Positions 43,284-52,040 are shown, counted from the stretch's first letter. The stretch: DNA of 64,000 nucleotides from Lishizhenia sp965656535 (GCA_965656535.1 CBFHKX010000003.1:186001-250000), one strand, 5' to 3'. Numbers and translations: made by a program. The notes: generated from the sequence alone by a model not told the origin.

Positions 43284-44296
43284 ACCTGGATTTTTTTGTT
43301 TGTGTTATTTATCAATTTATTTAAACTCAAACCAGAAAAAATAGCCAACAGTACATAAATTGAGAAGAAATATAATCCAACCAATACCCTACTCTCGGTT
43401 TCGACTCCCACATTTATTTCCGAAAAGGAAAAATAACTCACAAAAGTAGCTGCAACAAATACATCCAACATAGAAAACTTAGTAAAATAAGCCAACACCT
43501 TTCTAAACCGTGTATTCTTTTTTACAGAATAAAATAGAAAAAGAAAACTTGCAAATAATTTAATAAAAGGCACTACCATTGAAAAAGCTGCAATAATTAG
43601 TGCAATCGGAATATTGCCCTTTTTCCAGAGCGTTTCAACCAAATCAAAAATACCCTTGTTTTGATAGAAAAAATACATTCGATCTGCATACACTTTCTCA
43701 AAATTAATACTTGATGAAGGAATCCATTTTTTTAATTGCTTAATCCCTTTTGCAACATATGTATCTAATCCTAAAGATTGAACTAAAGCATTTTTTTCAA
43801 TGCCTTCTGCTGTAGATATAAGCTCTAGAGCGTCAACTTCTAAACGTATTGATAGATTATCTTTATATGCTTCAAGTTCCAGTACGGGCGAAAATAAACC
43901 TAGTACCAAAAAGGCAAGTGCTGCGGTTAGCAAACCAAAAGATAAACCAAACCATTTATTAGTGCGGTGGTAAATAAGATAGAACAGCAAGCAAGAAAAC
44001 AAAATTATACCTGAAAATATCCAGCCAAAATAAAGCGCTTCTTGATAATGATTCTCGGCATTTGTTAATAGTTCGGCATACTGAGCAGCTTTTGTATTCC
44101 AAAGTAAATCTCCTACCATTGGTATAGCTTCGGTTATATTCAGTAAACGATCATTAAAGTCTAAAATTTCGGCTATTTTTGTTTTCTCTACTTTATAGAA
44201 AGATGCATTGCGTATTACTTTTTCTGCAAAGAAGCTGCTTGCTAAAAGCGTACAAATAGATAAAATAATACCTGAATAAATAGAGAATTTTTTCAT
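43280..44296 (-). CDS. PqiA-like integral membrane protein
   Basis: This 338-residue protein has about six membrane helices. FDLVETLWKKGNIPIALIIA and FVAATFVSYFSFSEINVG, preceded by KFSMLDV, match the PqiA domain of paraquat-inducible protein A, a partner of MCE-type lipid-transport proteins. In E. coli PqiA has two such domains; only one is visible here, with a long periplasmic loop at about 140-215. The start is taken as ATG 44296; the upstream TTG at 44302 would lie inside a neighbouring gene. ATG 44296 abuts the start codon of the divergent gene (CATATG). The 3' end overlaps the cyanophycinase gene by four bases. Confidence 0.75.
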   Translation of the reverse strand: MKKFSIYSGIILSICTLLASSFFAEKVIRNASFYKVEKTKIAEILDFNDRLLNITEAIPMVGDLLWNTKAAQYAELLTNAENHYQEALYFGWIFSGIILFSCLLFYLIYHRTNKWFGLSFGLLTAALAFLVLGLFSPVLELEAYKDNLSIRLEVDALELISTAEGIEKNALVQSLGLDTYVAKGIKQLKKWIPSSSINFEKVYADRMYFFYQNKGIFDLVETLWKKGNIPIALIIAAFSMVVPFIKLFASFLFLFYSVKKNTRFRKVLAYFTKFSMLDVFVAATFVSYFSFSEINVGVETESRVLVGLYFFSIYVLLAIFSGLSLNKLINNTNKKIQV

Positions 44297-44503
44297 ATGC
44301 AAAAGATAAGAACGAAAATAAACAATTTACCCAAAGCACATCAATTTTTAATTCGAATCGTTTACCCTATTCTGATTTACGTATTTATTCATTTTACAGT
44401 AATTATAAAAATAGATATCAATTTAAAATTGATTCAGGGTATCTTTATATTAATTTGGGCAGCATTAGAATATTACTTTTTCTTTTCTCAACGGAAAAGT
44501 TAA
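44297..44503 (+). CDS. small two-helix membrane protein (68 aa)
   Basis: The 68 residues contain two hydrophobic helices, RIVYPILIYVFIHFTVII and LIQGIFILIWAALEYYFFF, and basic ends. No family is recognised. The ATG is the mirror image of the PqiA start (CATATG at 44294-44299), so the two genes have no intergenic DNA. The MscS-like gene follows 46 bases downstream on the same strand, which favours co-transcription. Coding status is likely but not certain because of the small size. Confidence 0.55.
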   Translation: MQKIRTKINNLPKAHQFLIRIVYPILIYVFIHFTVIIKIDINLKLIQGIFILIWAALEYYFFFSQRKS

Positions 44504-44549
44504 AAAAAATGATTCTTTAGTTTACATTTACTTTATTAATGAATTAGAA

Positions 44550-45059
44550 ATGAAAGTGGATTTCGATAGCTATTGGGTTCAAATTGTAGAAAGTTCAGCT
44601 CTACTGGTCTTATGGATTATTTTGCGTGTTGTAATTAAGCGTTTGATAAAAAAACGACACGTACTAAATGAATTCTCGCCAGCAAGAAAAAAAGTAACAC
44701 TAAAAATTTTTAACACCATCCTGAATTTGGTTGTAGCTATTTGTTTGGTACTAATCTGGAGTATAGATAGGGCTGATATTTTCTTGTTCCTCTCCTCTAT
44801 TCTTACCATTCTAGGAGTAGCATTTTTCGCGCAATGGTCGCACATTTCTAACATAACCTCCGGATTAATAATTTTCTTTAATCAGAATACGAGAATTGGA
44901 GATTCAATTAAACTATTAGACAAAGACTTTGATATTGAGGGAACCATAATGGATATTGGTCCGTTTTTCATGAAAATAAAAACGGCAGAGAAAGAAATAA
45001 TTTCCCTGCCGAACAATGTTCTACTTACTAAAGCAATTAAGATTATCTCAAAGAGCTAG
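44550..45059 (+). CDS. minimal MscS-family mechanosensitive channel
   Basis: This 169-residue protein has three membrane helices, the last (FLFLSSILTILGVAFFAQWS) running into the pore-lining MscS motif HISNITSGLIIFF. The first part of the beta domain follows (RIGDSIKL, GTIMDIGPFFMKIKT, EKEIISLPNNVLL). It stops there: the C-terminal alpha/beta vestibule of the usual 286-residue MscS is absent. It may be a naturally short MscS variant that relieves osmotic pressure at the inner membrane. Its 3' end overlaps the convergent LVIVD gene by 17 bases. Confidence 0.78.
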   Translation: MKVDFDSYWVQIVESSALLVLWIILRVVIKRLIKKRHVLNEFSPARKKVTLKIFNTILNLVVAICLVLIWSIDRADIFLFLSSILTILGVAFFAQWSHISNITSGLIIFFNQNTRIGDSIKLLDKDFDIEGTIMDIGPFFMKIKTAEKEIISLPNNVLLTKAIKIISKS

Positions 45060-47388
45060 CTTTAATGAATTTAATTCTGCGTTCGCCAATCTGAATGAAA
45101 TACATGCCTTTGTTTAAATCTGTTACGTCAATTTCCTTAGCATAATTCCCTGAAAGTACTCTTTTACCTAGCTGATTGTAAATAGTATAGACAGTATTAT
45201 CATCAATGTTTAGAAAATGAATTTTGTTCTTTACAGGATTTGGATAAAGTTTAATTTCATTTTGAATATCTGTATCTTCAACGCTAGCAACATTTTGGTT
45301 AGACACAAAAAAGTGATCAAACCCTACTTCTGTAACATTTGGAGATAATTCTTGGTCTTCTGTAAAAATGTTTATTTGCATATTGGCTGTTGGCGTTATA
45401 AAATCTGCAACGCGAATAGATTTGGAAACCCACATACCTTCTGTGTTTGGATCAGGACCTTGTTTTTCTATTACAACAGAGCTTAAACCATTACTTAATG
45501 TAATTAAAAGCGTGTCATTTTCTTGTTGAGGACCGAATCTACAAACCCAAAAACGTTCATAATTAATATGCGGATCCGTGAATCCAGTTAAGTCAAATAC
45601 GGGAGACGTTAAAGAAACGCTTCCTTCTGTAACATGGTCATTTACATTTGCAACGATTGTTCCATTTCCTGTTACCCAAGCTTGCTCTCCACAGTCTGCA
45701 CCGCTATCTCCATAAGGGTTGGTATTCAAACCTGGTGCACCATGACCAATAGGAATTGTTCTCACAAAAATACCTTGTGTAGCAGTAGCTACGGCTGTCC
45801 ACCCAAAATCAAATGAAAAATCATCGTAAATACCTTCTTCTAGTATTATTGTAATAGAATTGGTACTTGCATCAATTACTTGATCTAAGCACACAGTTTG
45901 ATATCCCCATTTACCAACGGTTAGCGTATAGTTTACTTCGTAATACAAATCAAAACTTGCTTCTCCAGCGCCATCACTTGCACCATCTAATGTGATAAGG
46001 TTGTTCTTCAGGCGTACATCTGCATCGAAAATAGGCGCATTATTTGCGTCTAGTACTTCTATCGTTATAGAAAATGGATCTATAGGTACAAGCTGCACAT
46101 CTTGAAGAACTGTTGTTCCCTGCGAAAAAGTGGTAGGAATTGTCTGCGCTTCAAAAGAATATTTTGTGTAGGTAACGTTTCTAGTTGCATTTTGCGCAAT
46201 ACCACCTTTATAAAATCCAGAAAGATCGCTAAACTCTGTCTGGTTATGATTTTCTATTGTAACCTCAACATCATTAATAGTTGCACCTGACACTGCATTG
46301 GTTATCGTACCTTCAATTTTTGCTGCTGGCGTGTAGGTTGGACTAAGAATAAATAAACCATAATCAATATCCGTAGCCAGTAAAGTTCCCGATTCAAAAT
46401 AAGGATAAGCACCCCAATTACCAATGGTTGAAGATGAAGTACCTGGATAGGTATCATAATTTCCAACCTCAATCAAATTAGTAGGGTCAGATATATCGTG
46501 AATAGTAATACCATCTGCGTAATAAGATGTAACAAGATAATCTCCTAATACATGAGCGTTATGCGGGATAGTTTGTGTTCCGGGATTGGATTGAATTTTA
46601 TCCACTTCAACAATATTTGCCGGATCCGATACATCAAAAGAACCAATGTAAGAATCACTTACTTCATCGGTTGTAAAAACATAATCTCCATCATCGCTGA
46701 GCCAAATATTATGTGAAAAACTGGTAGCTGTTTCTTTGGTGCCAAGTAAAACTGGATTGCTTTTATCAGTAACATCTACTATAGAAATAAAACCATCAAA
46801 AATATGTGCAAGATACATGGTGTCATTTCTCACGTAGCCGTCATGACAATACCAGTTGTCAAATTCTCCAACTTCTGTCGGATTCATTGGGTCTGTTGCA
46901 ACATCTAGCATAATAACACCACCATTTCCTCTGTTTGCGCCAAAGATATAGCAGATCCCATTTTCATCTATCCAGAGATTGTGAGCAGAAGACCAAAAGT
47001 CGGCACCTGTATCGTACCAATTTGTTATAGGTAAACTTGTATTTGAAGGTAAACCTGTTAAATCAATAATCAACAAGCCATCATCAGCTTCTGTAGTTAC
47101 ATACGCATAATCACCAAATGTCTTTAAATCACGCCAAACGCTTTCCATTCCTTGCGTCCAAAATACCTCTTGTGGGTTTGAGGGAATTGTAACGTCTACA
47201 ATTGAAACCCCTTTCCTCGCACCTACTAAGGCGTATTCGTTGTTGAGTTCATCCGTGTAGCCCCAAATATCATTTAGCTGGGTAGCGTGTAAAGCATTAT
47301 AATCTACATGCGAAACGCTGTCTATGTTTAATTGCGACCAACTCGACAAAGAAAAACAAGTAAGCAAAAGAAGAAGAAATATTTTCAT
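45043..47388 (-). CDS. secreted choice-of-anchor B (LVIVD-repeat) protein with T9SS sorting domain
   Basis: This 781-residue protein has a signal peptide (MKIFLLLLLTCFSLSSWSQ). The N-terminal half has repeated LVIVD-type units, e.g. YALVGARKGVSIVDVTIPSN, YAYVTTEADDGLLIIDL, YLAHIFDGFISIVDVTDKSN, YVFTTDEVSDSYIGSFDVSD, which form a beta-propeller-like fold. A CarboxypepD_reg-like domain follows at about 355-435, a second beta-sandwich comes next, and the last 75 residues are a T9SS sorting domain (IKLYPNPVKNKIHFLN...GMYFIQIG). It is a cell-surface or extracellular protein; biochemical role unknown. Confidence 0.88.
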   Translation of the reverse strand: MKIFLLLLLTCFSLSSWSQLNIDSVSHVDYNALHATQLNDIWGYTDELNNEYALVGARKGVSIVDVTIPSNPQEVFWTQGMESVWRDLKTFGDYAYVTTEADDGLLIIDLTGLPSNTSLPITNWYDTGADFWSSAHNLWIDENGICYIFGANRGNGGVIMLDVATDPMNPTEVGEFDNWYCHDGYVRNDTMYLAHIFDGFISIVDVTDKSNPVLLGTKETATSFSHNIWLSDDGDYVFTTDEVSDSYIGSFDVSDPANIVEVDKIQSNPGTQTIPHNAHVLGDYLVTSYYADGITIHDISDPTNLIEVGNYDTYPGTSSSTIGNWGAYPYFESGTLLATDIDYGLFILSPTYTPAAKIEGTITNAVSGATINDVEVTIENHNQTEFSDLSGFYKGGIAQNATRNVTYTKYSFEAQTIPTTFSQGTTVLQDVQLVPIDPFSITIEVLDANNAPIFDADVRLKNNLITLDGASDGAGEASFDLYYEVNYTLTVGKWGYQTVCLDQVIDASTNSITIILEEGIYDDFSFDFGWTAVATATQGIFVRTIPIGHGAPGLNTNPYGDSGADCGEQAWVTGNGTIVANVNDHVTEGSVSLTSPVFDLTGFTDPHINYERFWVCRFGPQQENDTLLITLSNGLSSVVIEKQGPDPNTEGMWVSKSIRVADFITPTANMQINIFTEDQELSPNVTEVGFDHFFVSNQNVASVEDTDIQNEIKLYPNPVKNKIHFLNIDDNTVYTIYNQLGKRVLSGNYAKEIDVTDLNKGMYFIQIGERRIKFIKASSLR

Positions 47389-47406
47389 AAAAGTAAAGAT
47401 AACGAA

Positions 47407-47433
47407 AAACGTCTGGCTAATAACCAGACGTTT
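47407..47433 (-). terminator. terminator after the 35-residue microprotein
   Basis: AAACGTCTGG (47407-47416) pairs with CCAGACGTTT (47424-47433), loop of seven; the minus-strand stem is followed by TTTTTCG. Confidence 0.8.
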
Positions 47434-47436
47434 AAA

Positions 47437-47544
47437 TTAAAGTATAAATAATCCTGCTAGGATAAAAATTAAAATAATTACTAAATACTGCCAAATATCT
47501 AAAAAGTAATTGCTGTATTTCTTAATAAACTCGTTTAATCTCAT
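47437..47544 (-). CDS. 35-residue single-pass membrane microprotein
   Basis: A short frame from ATG 47544 to TAA 47437 encodes 35 residues: a charged N-terminus (MRLNEFIKKYSNYFLDIW) and one hydrophobic helix (YLVIILIFILAGLFIL) reaching the C-terminus. It begins six bases after the stop of the preceding coiled-coil gene and is followed within four bases by a strong hairpin terminator (47407-47433). It therefore fills the end of that transcript exactly. No homologue is recalled. Position and composition support a real tail-anchored microprotein. Confidence 0.55.
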   Translation of the reverse strand: MRLNEFIKKYSNYFLDIWQYLVIILIFILAGLFIL

Positions 47545-47550
47545 CTGCGA

Positions 47551-48345
47551 TTATAAGTTTTGAAGTCTCTCTAAATTCACCTTTTGTTTTTGTCTTAATG
47601 CTTCTTTTTGATTGAATACCTCGCGTGTTTGTTCTATTTGCTTTTTCAGCTCTGCCTGTTTATTATTTAGCGTTTCTATTTCTTCGCTTAGCTCTGTTTT
47701 TTCTTTTTCAAGTGATTTCATACCTTCTTGTAATTTTTGAATCTTCTCTTGATTTTTAACTATTCTGGCGTCAGCTTTGGTAATGTTTTTTTCTGCTTTT
47801 GATCTTTCTTTTCTAGTACCTTGTTCTTCTTTTACGAGGTCTTCTAAATTATCTCCTGCATCTTCCACAACTTTTGTAGTTGCAGCTAAACTTTTATTTA
47901 AGAAAGTACTGTAGTATTGCTTTACAAAAGTTCTGAGGATACTTTTAGCTGCTGTAGCTTCTAGCGCGTCTGATTTTGAACTAAAATAAACATCTAAACC
48001 TGGAGCCATCCATAAACGCAAGTGATTTCCTTCTCCATCTTCCTTTACTAAAGCGTATAAACTAAAACGCTTTTCAGAAATTATGATACTCGTTAACTCC
48101 TCACCTGTAATCAAACCATTTGAAGACTTTAGTTTAAAGTCAAATTTATTTTCTAAAAAATCTTCAAACTCTTTCATGATATCTTTAGCTTCTCCTTGAA
48201 CCATTATTTCAAAACCGTTTCTCAATTTGTTTTGAAGCATGTAGTTGTTCTCATTTACTTCTAAAGAATTAGGAACTTCTATGTTTGTTTGAGCTTGAGT
48301 TAAAGTAGTAATTGCGAATGCAACTAGTGTAATTAATTTTTTCAT
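47551..48345 (-). CDS. exported coiled-coil protein
   Basis: This 264-residue protein has a signal peptide (MKKLITLVAFAITTLTQAQ). A globular alpha/beta domain lies at about 25-150 (FKLKSSNGLITGEELTSIII in part). A long, heptad-patterned coiled coil covers about 165-264, rich in Glu/Lys/Gln (IQKLQEGMKSLEKEKTELSE, LNNKQAELKKQIEQTREVF). It should be periplasmic. I recall similar hypothetical proteins in Flavobacteria but no assigned function. It is directly upstream of the 35-residue microprotein on the same transcript. Confidence 0.68.
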   Translation of the reverse strand: MKKLITLVAFAITTLTQAQTNIEVPNSLEVNENNYMLQNKLRNGFEIMVQGEAKDIMKEFEDFLENKFDFKLKSSNGLITGEELTSIIISEKRFSLYALVKEDGEGNHLRLWMAPGLDVYFSSKSDALEATAAKSILRTFVKQYYSTFLNKSLAATTKVVEDAGDNLEDLVKEEQGTRKERSKAEKNITKADARIVKNQEKIQKLQEGMKSLEKEKTELSEEIETLNNKQAELKKQIEQTREVFNQKEALRQKQKVNLERLQNL

Positions 48346-48497
48346 TTTTTAAATTTTAGAATATGTTTTTCATGTTTTTGAACTACTTACGTACCAAATT
48401 ATATTGTAGTTCTTTTGCCGATCGAAATTAACAAGAATAAAGTTAAATGAACTCCGCTTTTAATTAATTTCTAATAAATTGAATAATTTATCCTTTT

Positions 48498-49268
48498 CTA
48501 AAAATGATGTGCATCAAACTCTACAAACGTCATGAATTCAATTTTCAATGAAAGTCGTTCTTTAGCATCACTTAAAACCAATCTGCCTGCTTTTTTTCTC
48601 GGAGTTGGATATACACAGAAGAATTTGAAATCTGTAAACTCATCACACAGAAGTAACATATCTGCCAAACGCTCGCGCACATTTTTTGGAGAGGTATCAA
48701 AATCTAACCCTTTAACAATTATTTTTTTGTCTTTACTATACAAATCTAAACGAACGGGTGTTTCTGTTTTGCGTTTTACTTTATTCGATAAAATATTCCT
48801 TCTAAAATCAATGTATCGGTTTCCATTGCAATGCGCTTTCCACCTATGATAAAAACTCTTTTTTACTGTTTTTACTTTTACAGGCTTCTCTCCCAACAAT
48901 TGCTGTATTAATTGTTGGTGCGTATCTTCATCCATCCATGCATTTACGGAAACGGGTAAAGAATATCTTATGGTTTTTTTTGACATTTTACTTACTCTAT
49001 TCAATTCTTGTTCACTATACGTAGGATCAAAAAGTAGTAAATCTTTATTGGCATTTCTGTATTTATCTACCTGCTGTTGAAATGATTTTAAATGTCGGCG
49101 AATAGATAAAAACGTATTTCTGTGTAGCACATCGTTTAACAACTTTAGACGTTTATCTGAAAGGTGTACGCGTGGACCTTCAGAACCTGATGTAAGCAGC
49201 GCAACCGACAAATGCTCGTCTGTTAAATTGTTTGTTTTTATATATAGAACAGCGTAAAAAGAATCCAT
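48498..49268 (-). CDS. hypothetical protein, DUF3037-like N-terminus (tentative)
   Basis: This is a 256-residue soluble, basic protein. Its N-terminus, FYAVLYIKTNNLTDEHLSVA, followed by LSDKRLKLLNDVL, resembles the DUF3037 pattern (a strand of the form YAVVRYxP, an acidic turn, NVGVxL, then a basic RL helix) but only loosely. The C-terminal half is alpha/beta with KIIVKGLDFDTSPKNVRERL. It follows the partner gene by one base and so sits in a three-gene operon after pcm. Function unknown. Confidence 0.5.
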   Translation of the reverse strand: MDSFYAVLYIKTNNLTDEHLSVALLTSGSEGPRVHLSDKRLKLLNDVLHRNTFLSIRRHLKSFQQQVDKYRNANKDLLLFDPTYSEQELNRVSKMSKKTIRYSLPVSVNAWMDEDTHQQLIQQLLGEKPVKVKTVKKSFYHRWKAHCNGNRYIDFRRNILSNKVKRKTETPVRLDLYSKDKKIIVKGLDFDTSPKNVRERLADMLLLCDEFTDFKFFCVYPTPRKKAGRLVLSDAKERLSLKIEFMTFVEFDAHHF

Positions 49269-49269
49269 A

Positions 49270-49974
49270 TCAAAGGTGCATTAAATAAGCGTTAAACGTT
49301 GCCATAACGTAGGTTTTAAATTTTGGATCAAAACAAGGACTAATCTCTTTCCACAGTTCATTTCTGCGCTCTGGAAATAAACTGAGCTGATGCTTTAAAT
49401 CGATTTTAAAGCGTTCATCACACAAAGAAAAGAACTCTTCTAAAAAGCGTGGTAGATCTTCTTTAATGTAACTAAAGTAAAGTTTGTAAGCTGGCGAAGT
49501 TGCAAATTGTTGACTTAAAGAAATGGGATTAAAATGAAAAGACTCATAGTTGTTGGGCGGAATAGCATGGTAAACCACCCTATTTTTCTTTCCAGCAAGA
49601 ATATACTTGTTGTTAACACCTCCAAAGAGAGGAAAAACAGCCTCAAACAGTAAAATTTGAAAGAGTCTTTCCGGTTTTAAAAACTGATTAAACTTTCTTT
49701 TATTTTCCCACAAAGCATAATGCCATTCGTCTAGTTCAGTAACACCTTCTAAGGTTTCAAAACATAAATAAGTAGTACCGCGTAACGAAAACTTAGCAGT
49801 ATCAAAGGTTTTAATCTTGAAATGCGCCAACATAAAGGAACGCAGGTAGTGTATAATTCTTACATTATCTGTAATCGGACACCACAACATATATTTTCTA
49901 CCCTCTTCTGTTAAAAGAACAGTCGGTTCATTTAAAATACTTTTTGAAATTGTAAAAGGCTTTAACTCTTCCAC
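49270..49974 (-). CDS. hypothetical protein, possibly HipA-like (tentative)
   Basis: This 234-residue soluble protein uses a GTG start that overlaps the pcm stop (TAGTG). The segment LLFEAVFPLFGGVNNKYILA, followed by KKNRVVYHAIP, could correspond to the DRxxxN region of HipA-like kinases, and the downstream helix-rich part fits that layout. The catalytic Asp-Arg pair is not evident, so this is a weak resemblance. Its neighbour has a DUF3037-like start, and DUF3037/HipA-like pairs are known, which is the main reason for raising it. Confidence 0.45.
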   Translation of the reverse strand: MEELKPFTISKSILNEPTVLLTEEGRKYMLWCPITDNVRIIHYLRSFMLAHFKIKTFDTAKFSLRGTTYLCFETLEGVTELDEWHYALWENKRKFNQFLKPERLFQILLFEAVFPLFGGVNNKYILAGKKNRVVYHAIPPNNYESFHFNPISLSQQFATSPAYKLYFSYIKEDLPRFLEEFFSLCDERFKIDLKHQLSLFPERRNELWKEISPCFDPKFKTYVMATFNAYLMHL

Positions 49975-50618
49975 TATTTCGCTGTGTTTTTAAGCATAGG
50001 AACAAAACTAAAATCGCCGAATTCTTCTTTTGAATAATCGTCTTCGCCGTGTTTTACAATTTTTGTCATGATTTGTTTTTCACCTTCTCCAATAGGAATA
50101 ACTAAAATTCCGCCTACTTTCAGTTGTTTTAGTAATTCGGTTGGAATAAAGGGAGCTCCGCAGGTAACTAAAATTTTATCAAAAGGTGCAAAACTTGGTT
50201 TTCCTTGGTAACCATCGCCATAAAATAGTTTGGCAGTATACCCAAGTTTTTGAATAAGTGGTTTTGTTTTTAAAAACAAATTGCGTTGTCGTTCTACACT
50301 AAATACCTTTACTCCTAATTCGCACAAAACACAGGTTTGAAAACCAGAGCCTGTTCCAATCTCTAGTACTTTTTCTTTTGGCTGTAGCTGCAATAATTGT
50401 GTTTGAAAAGTAACGGTATAAGGATGTGAAATCGTTTGACCTTCTCCAATTTGAAATGCCATATTTGAATAAGCCTGATTAACAAAGGCTAGGTCGAGAA
50501 AAAAGTGACGCGGAACCTTGTAAAAGGCCTCCAACACATTTTTATCTGAAATTCCCATCTGCTCAAGTTCATCTACCAACTTCTTGCGCATTCCTTTGTG
50601 TTTAAAAGTATCTTCCAT
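49974..50618 (-). CDS. pcm: protein-L-isoaspartate O-methyltransferase
   Basis: This is a 214-residue protein with ALxAFxxVPRHxF represented by VLEAFYKVPRHFFLD, the PIMT motif GEGQTISHPYTVTFQTQLL, motif I VLEIGTGSGFQTCVLCELG, and ILVTCGAPFIPTELLKQLK. It repairs isoaspartyl residues in damaged proteins using SAM. The frame is open 21 codons further upstream, but ATG 50618 is chosen because a perfect TACTTTTG box ends six bases before it. The stop overlaps the start of the next gene. Confidence 0.94.
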   Translation of the reverse strand: MEDTFKHKGMRKKLVDELEQMGISDKNVLEAFYKVPRHFFLDLAFVNQAYSNMAFQIGEGQTISHPYTVTFQTQLLQLQPKEKVLEIGTGSGFQTCVLCELGVKVFSVERQRNLFLKTKPLIQKLGYTAKLFYGDGYQGKPSFAPFDKILVTCGAPFIPTELLKQLKVGGILVIPIGEGEKQIMTKIVKHGEDDYSKEEFGDFSFVPMLKNTAK

Positions 50619-50624
50619 CCAGAA

Positions 50625-50632
50625 CAAAAGTA
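50625..50632 (-). promoter_or_regulatory. -7 box of pcm
   Basis: Perfect TACTTTTG on the minus strand, six bases before ATG 50618; it fixes the start codon. Confidence 0.5.
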
Positions 50633-50701
50633 AGCGAATGCGTGTTACCTTCGAAGAATTAAGTTTTAAGAATATTAACAATTAGTAAGTGAATAAATCA
50701 T

Positions 50702-50730
50702 TTGTATTCCAATACGCTCGATTATCTTTG
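50702..50730 (+). promoter_or_regulatory. promoter of ispH
   Basis: TTG (50702-50704), 18 bases, then perfect TATCTTTG (50723-50730). It is the best complete Bacteroidota promoter in the window. Confidence 0.65.
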
Positions 50731-50755
50731 CTAGCTTTGAACAAAACACCGCAGT

Positions 50756-51979
50756 ATGAAATCTTTTGATATACCCGAATTATATAAATCTGAAATAATT
50801 TCTAAGGTAAAATCTGCCAGAAAGCTTGAAGACCCAAGAAAAAGAGATTTTGCTCCAAGTTTACTTGATTTTGGAAATGTTCGTTTCCTAATTGCCCGAC
50901 ATTTCGGTTTTTGTTACGGTGTAGAAAATGCTATAGAAATATCTTACAAAGCTATTAGAGAAAATAAAGGAAAACGCATCTTTCTCCTTAGTCAAATGAT
51001 ACACAATCCTTTTGTAAATGAAGATTTACAAGGTCACGGTATTTCTTTTTTACAAGACACTGAGGGAAATCAACTTATTCCGTTCTCAGAACTTAAAAAA
51101 GAAGACGTTGTAATCATACCTGCCTTTGGTACTACGGTAGAATTGGAAAATAAACTAACAGAATTGGGAGTTGATATCCAAAAATATAACACAACTTGTC
51201 CTTTCGTAGAAAAGGTTTGGAAACGCTCTGCAAAACTTGGAGAAGATCAACACACAATAATCATACACGGCAAAAATAACCACGAAGAAACGCGTGCTAC
51301 GTTTTCGCATAGTAGTCAAAATGCACCTTCTATCGTTGTAAAAGATTTAGAAGAAGTAAAAACACTTAGAAAGTTTATATTAGGAGAATTGTCGATTACA
51401 GATTTTTACAAAACATTCGAAAATCAATTATCTACTAACTTTAATTTAGAAAAAGACTTTAATAAAGTGGGTGTTGTAAATCAAACTACTATGTTGGCTT
51501 CTGAAACACAAGAAATTGCTGATTTTGTGAAAACAGTTATGGTTGAGAAATTTGGTGAGGAAAATATTAAAGATCATTTTGCAGATACCAGAGATACGCT
51601 ATGTTATGCTACAAACGACAACCAAAATGCAACGCTGGAGTTAATGAAACAATCTGCAGACTTAGCAGTCGTAGTTGGTGGATATAATAGCTCAAATACT
51701 TCTCACATTGTAGAGTTGCTTGAAGAAAAGTTTAGCACATTTTTTATCTCTTCCGTAGATGAAATAAAAGAAGATAAAAGCATTCAACATTTTAACTTAC
51801 ATACTGGCAAAGAAGAAATAACGACTAACTTTATTACTAGCAAAGAAAAGCCAACTTTGATTTTAACAAGTGGAGCTAGTTGTCCGGATGCCATGATAGA
51901 CGAAGTGTTGCTAAAAATCTTAGATTTTTTTCCAGGACACACACCAGTGGAAAAAGTGCTAGCTTCGTATTCTAAATAG
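50756..51979 (+). CDS. ispH: 4-hydroxy-3-methylbut-2-enyl diphosphate reductase
   Basis: This 407-residue enzyme has the three [4Fe-4S] cysteines: Cys53 in RHFGFCYGVENAIE, Cys148 in NTTCPFVEKVWK and Cys376 in SGASCPDAMIDEV. It is of the long type (about 400 residues) found in plants, cyanobacteria and Bacteroidota, rather than the 316-residue E. coli type. It carries out the last step of the MEP isoprenoid pathway in the cytoplasm. It has a textbook Bacteroidota promoter (TTG, 18 bases, TATCTTTG), divergent from pcm. Confidence 0.95.
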   Translation: MKSFDIPELYKSEIISKVKSARKLEDPRKRDFAPSLLDFGNVRFLIARHFGFCYGVENAIEISYKAIRENKGKRIFLLSQMIHNPFVNEDLQGHGISFLQDTEGNQLIPFSELKKEDVVIIPAFGTTVELENKLTELGVDIQKYNTTCPFVEKVWKRSAKLGEDQHTIIIHGKNNHEETRATFSHSSQNAPSIVVKDLEEVKTLRKFILGELSITDFYKTFENQLSTNFNLEKDFNKVGVVNQTTMLASETQEIADFVKTVMVEKFGEENIKDHFADTRDTLCYATNDNQNATLELMKQSADLAVVVGGYNSSNTSHIVELLEEKFSTFFISSVDEIKEDKSIQHFNLHTGKEEITTNFITSKEKPTLILTSGASCPDAMIDEVLLKILDFFPGHTPVEKVLASYSK

Positions 51980-52040
51980 ACCAATTCTTGGTAAGTTAAG
52001 AAAGGTGTAACTAAAATGATTTTTTTGTGATTACTTCTGT

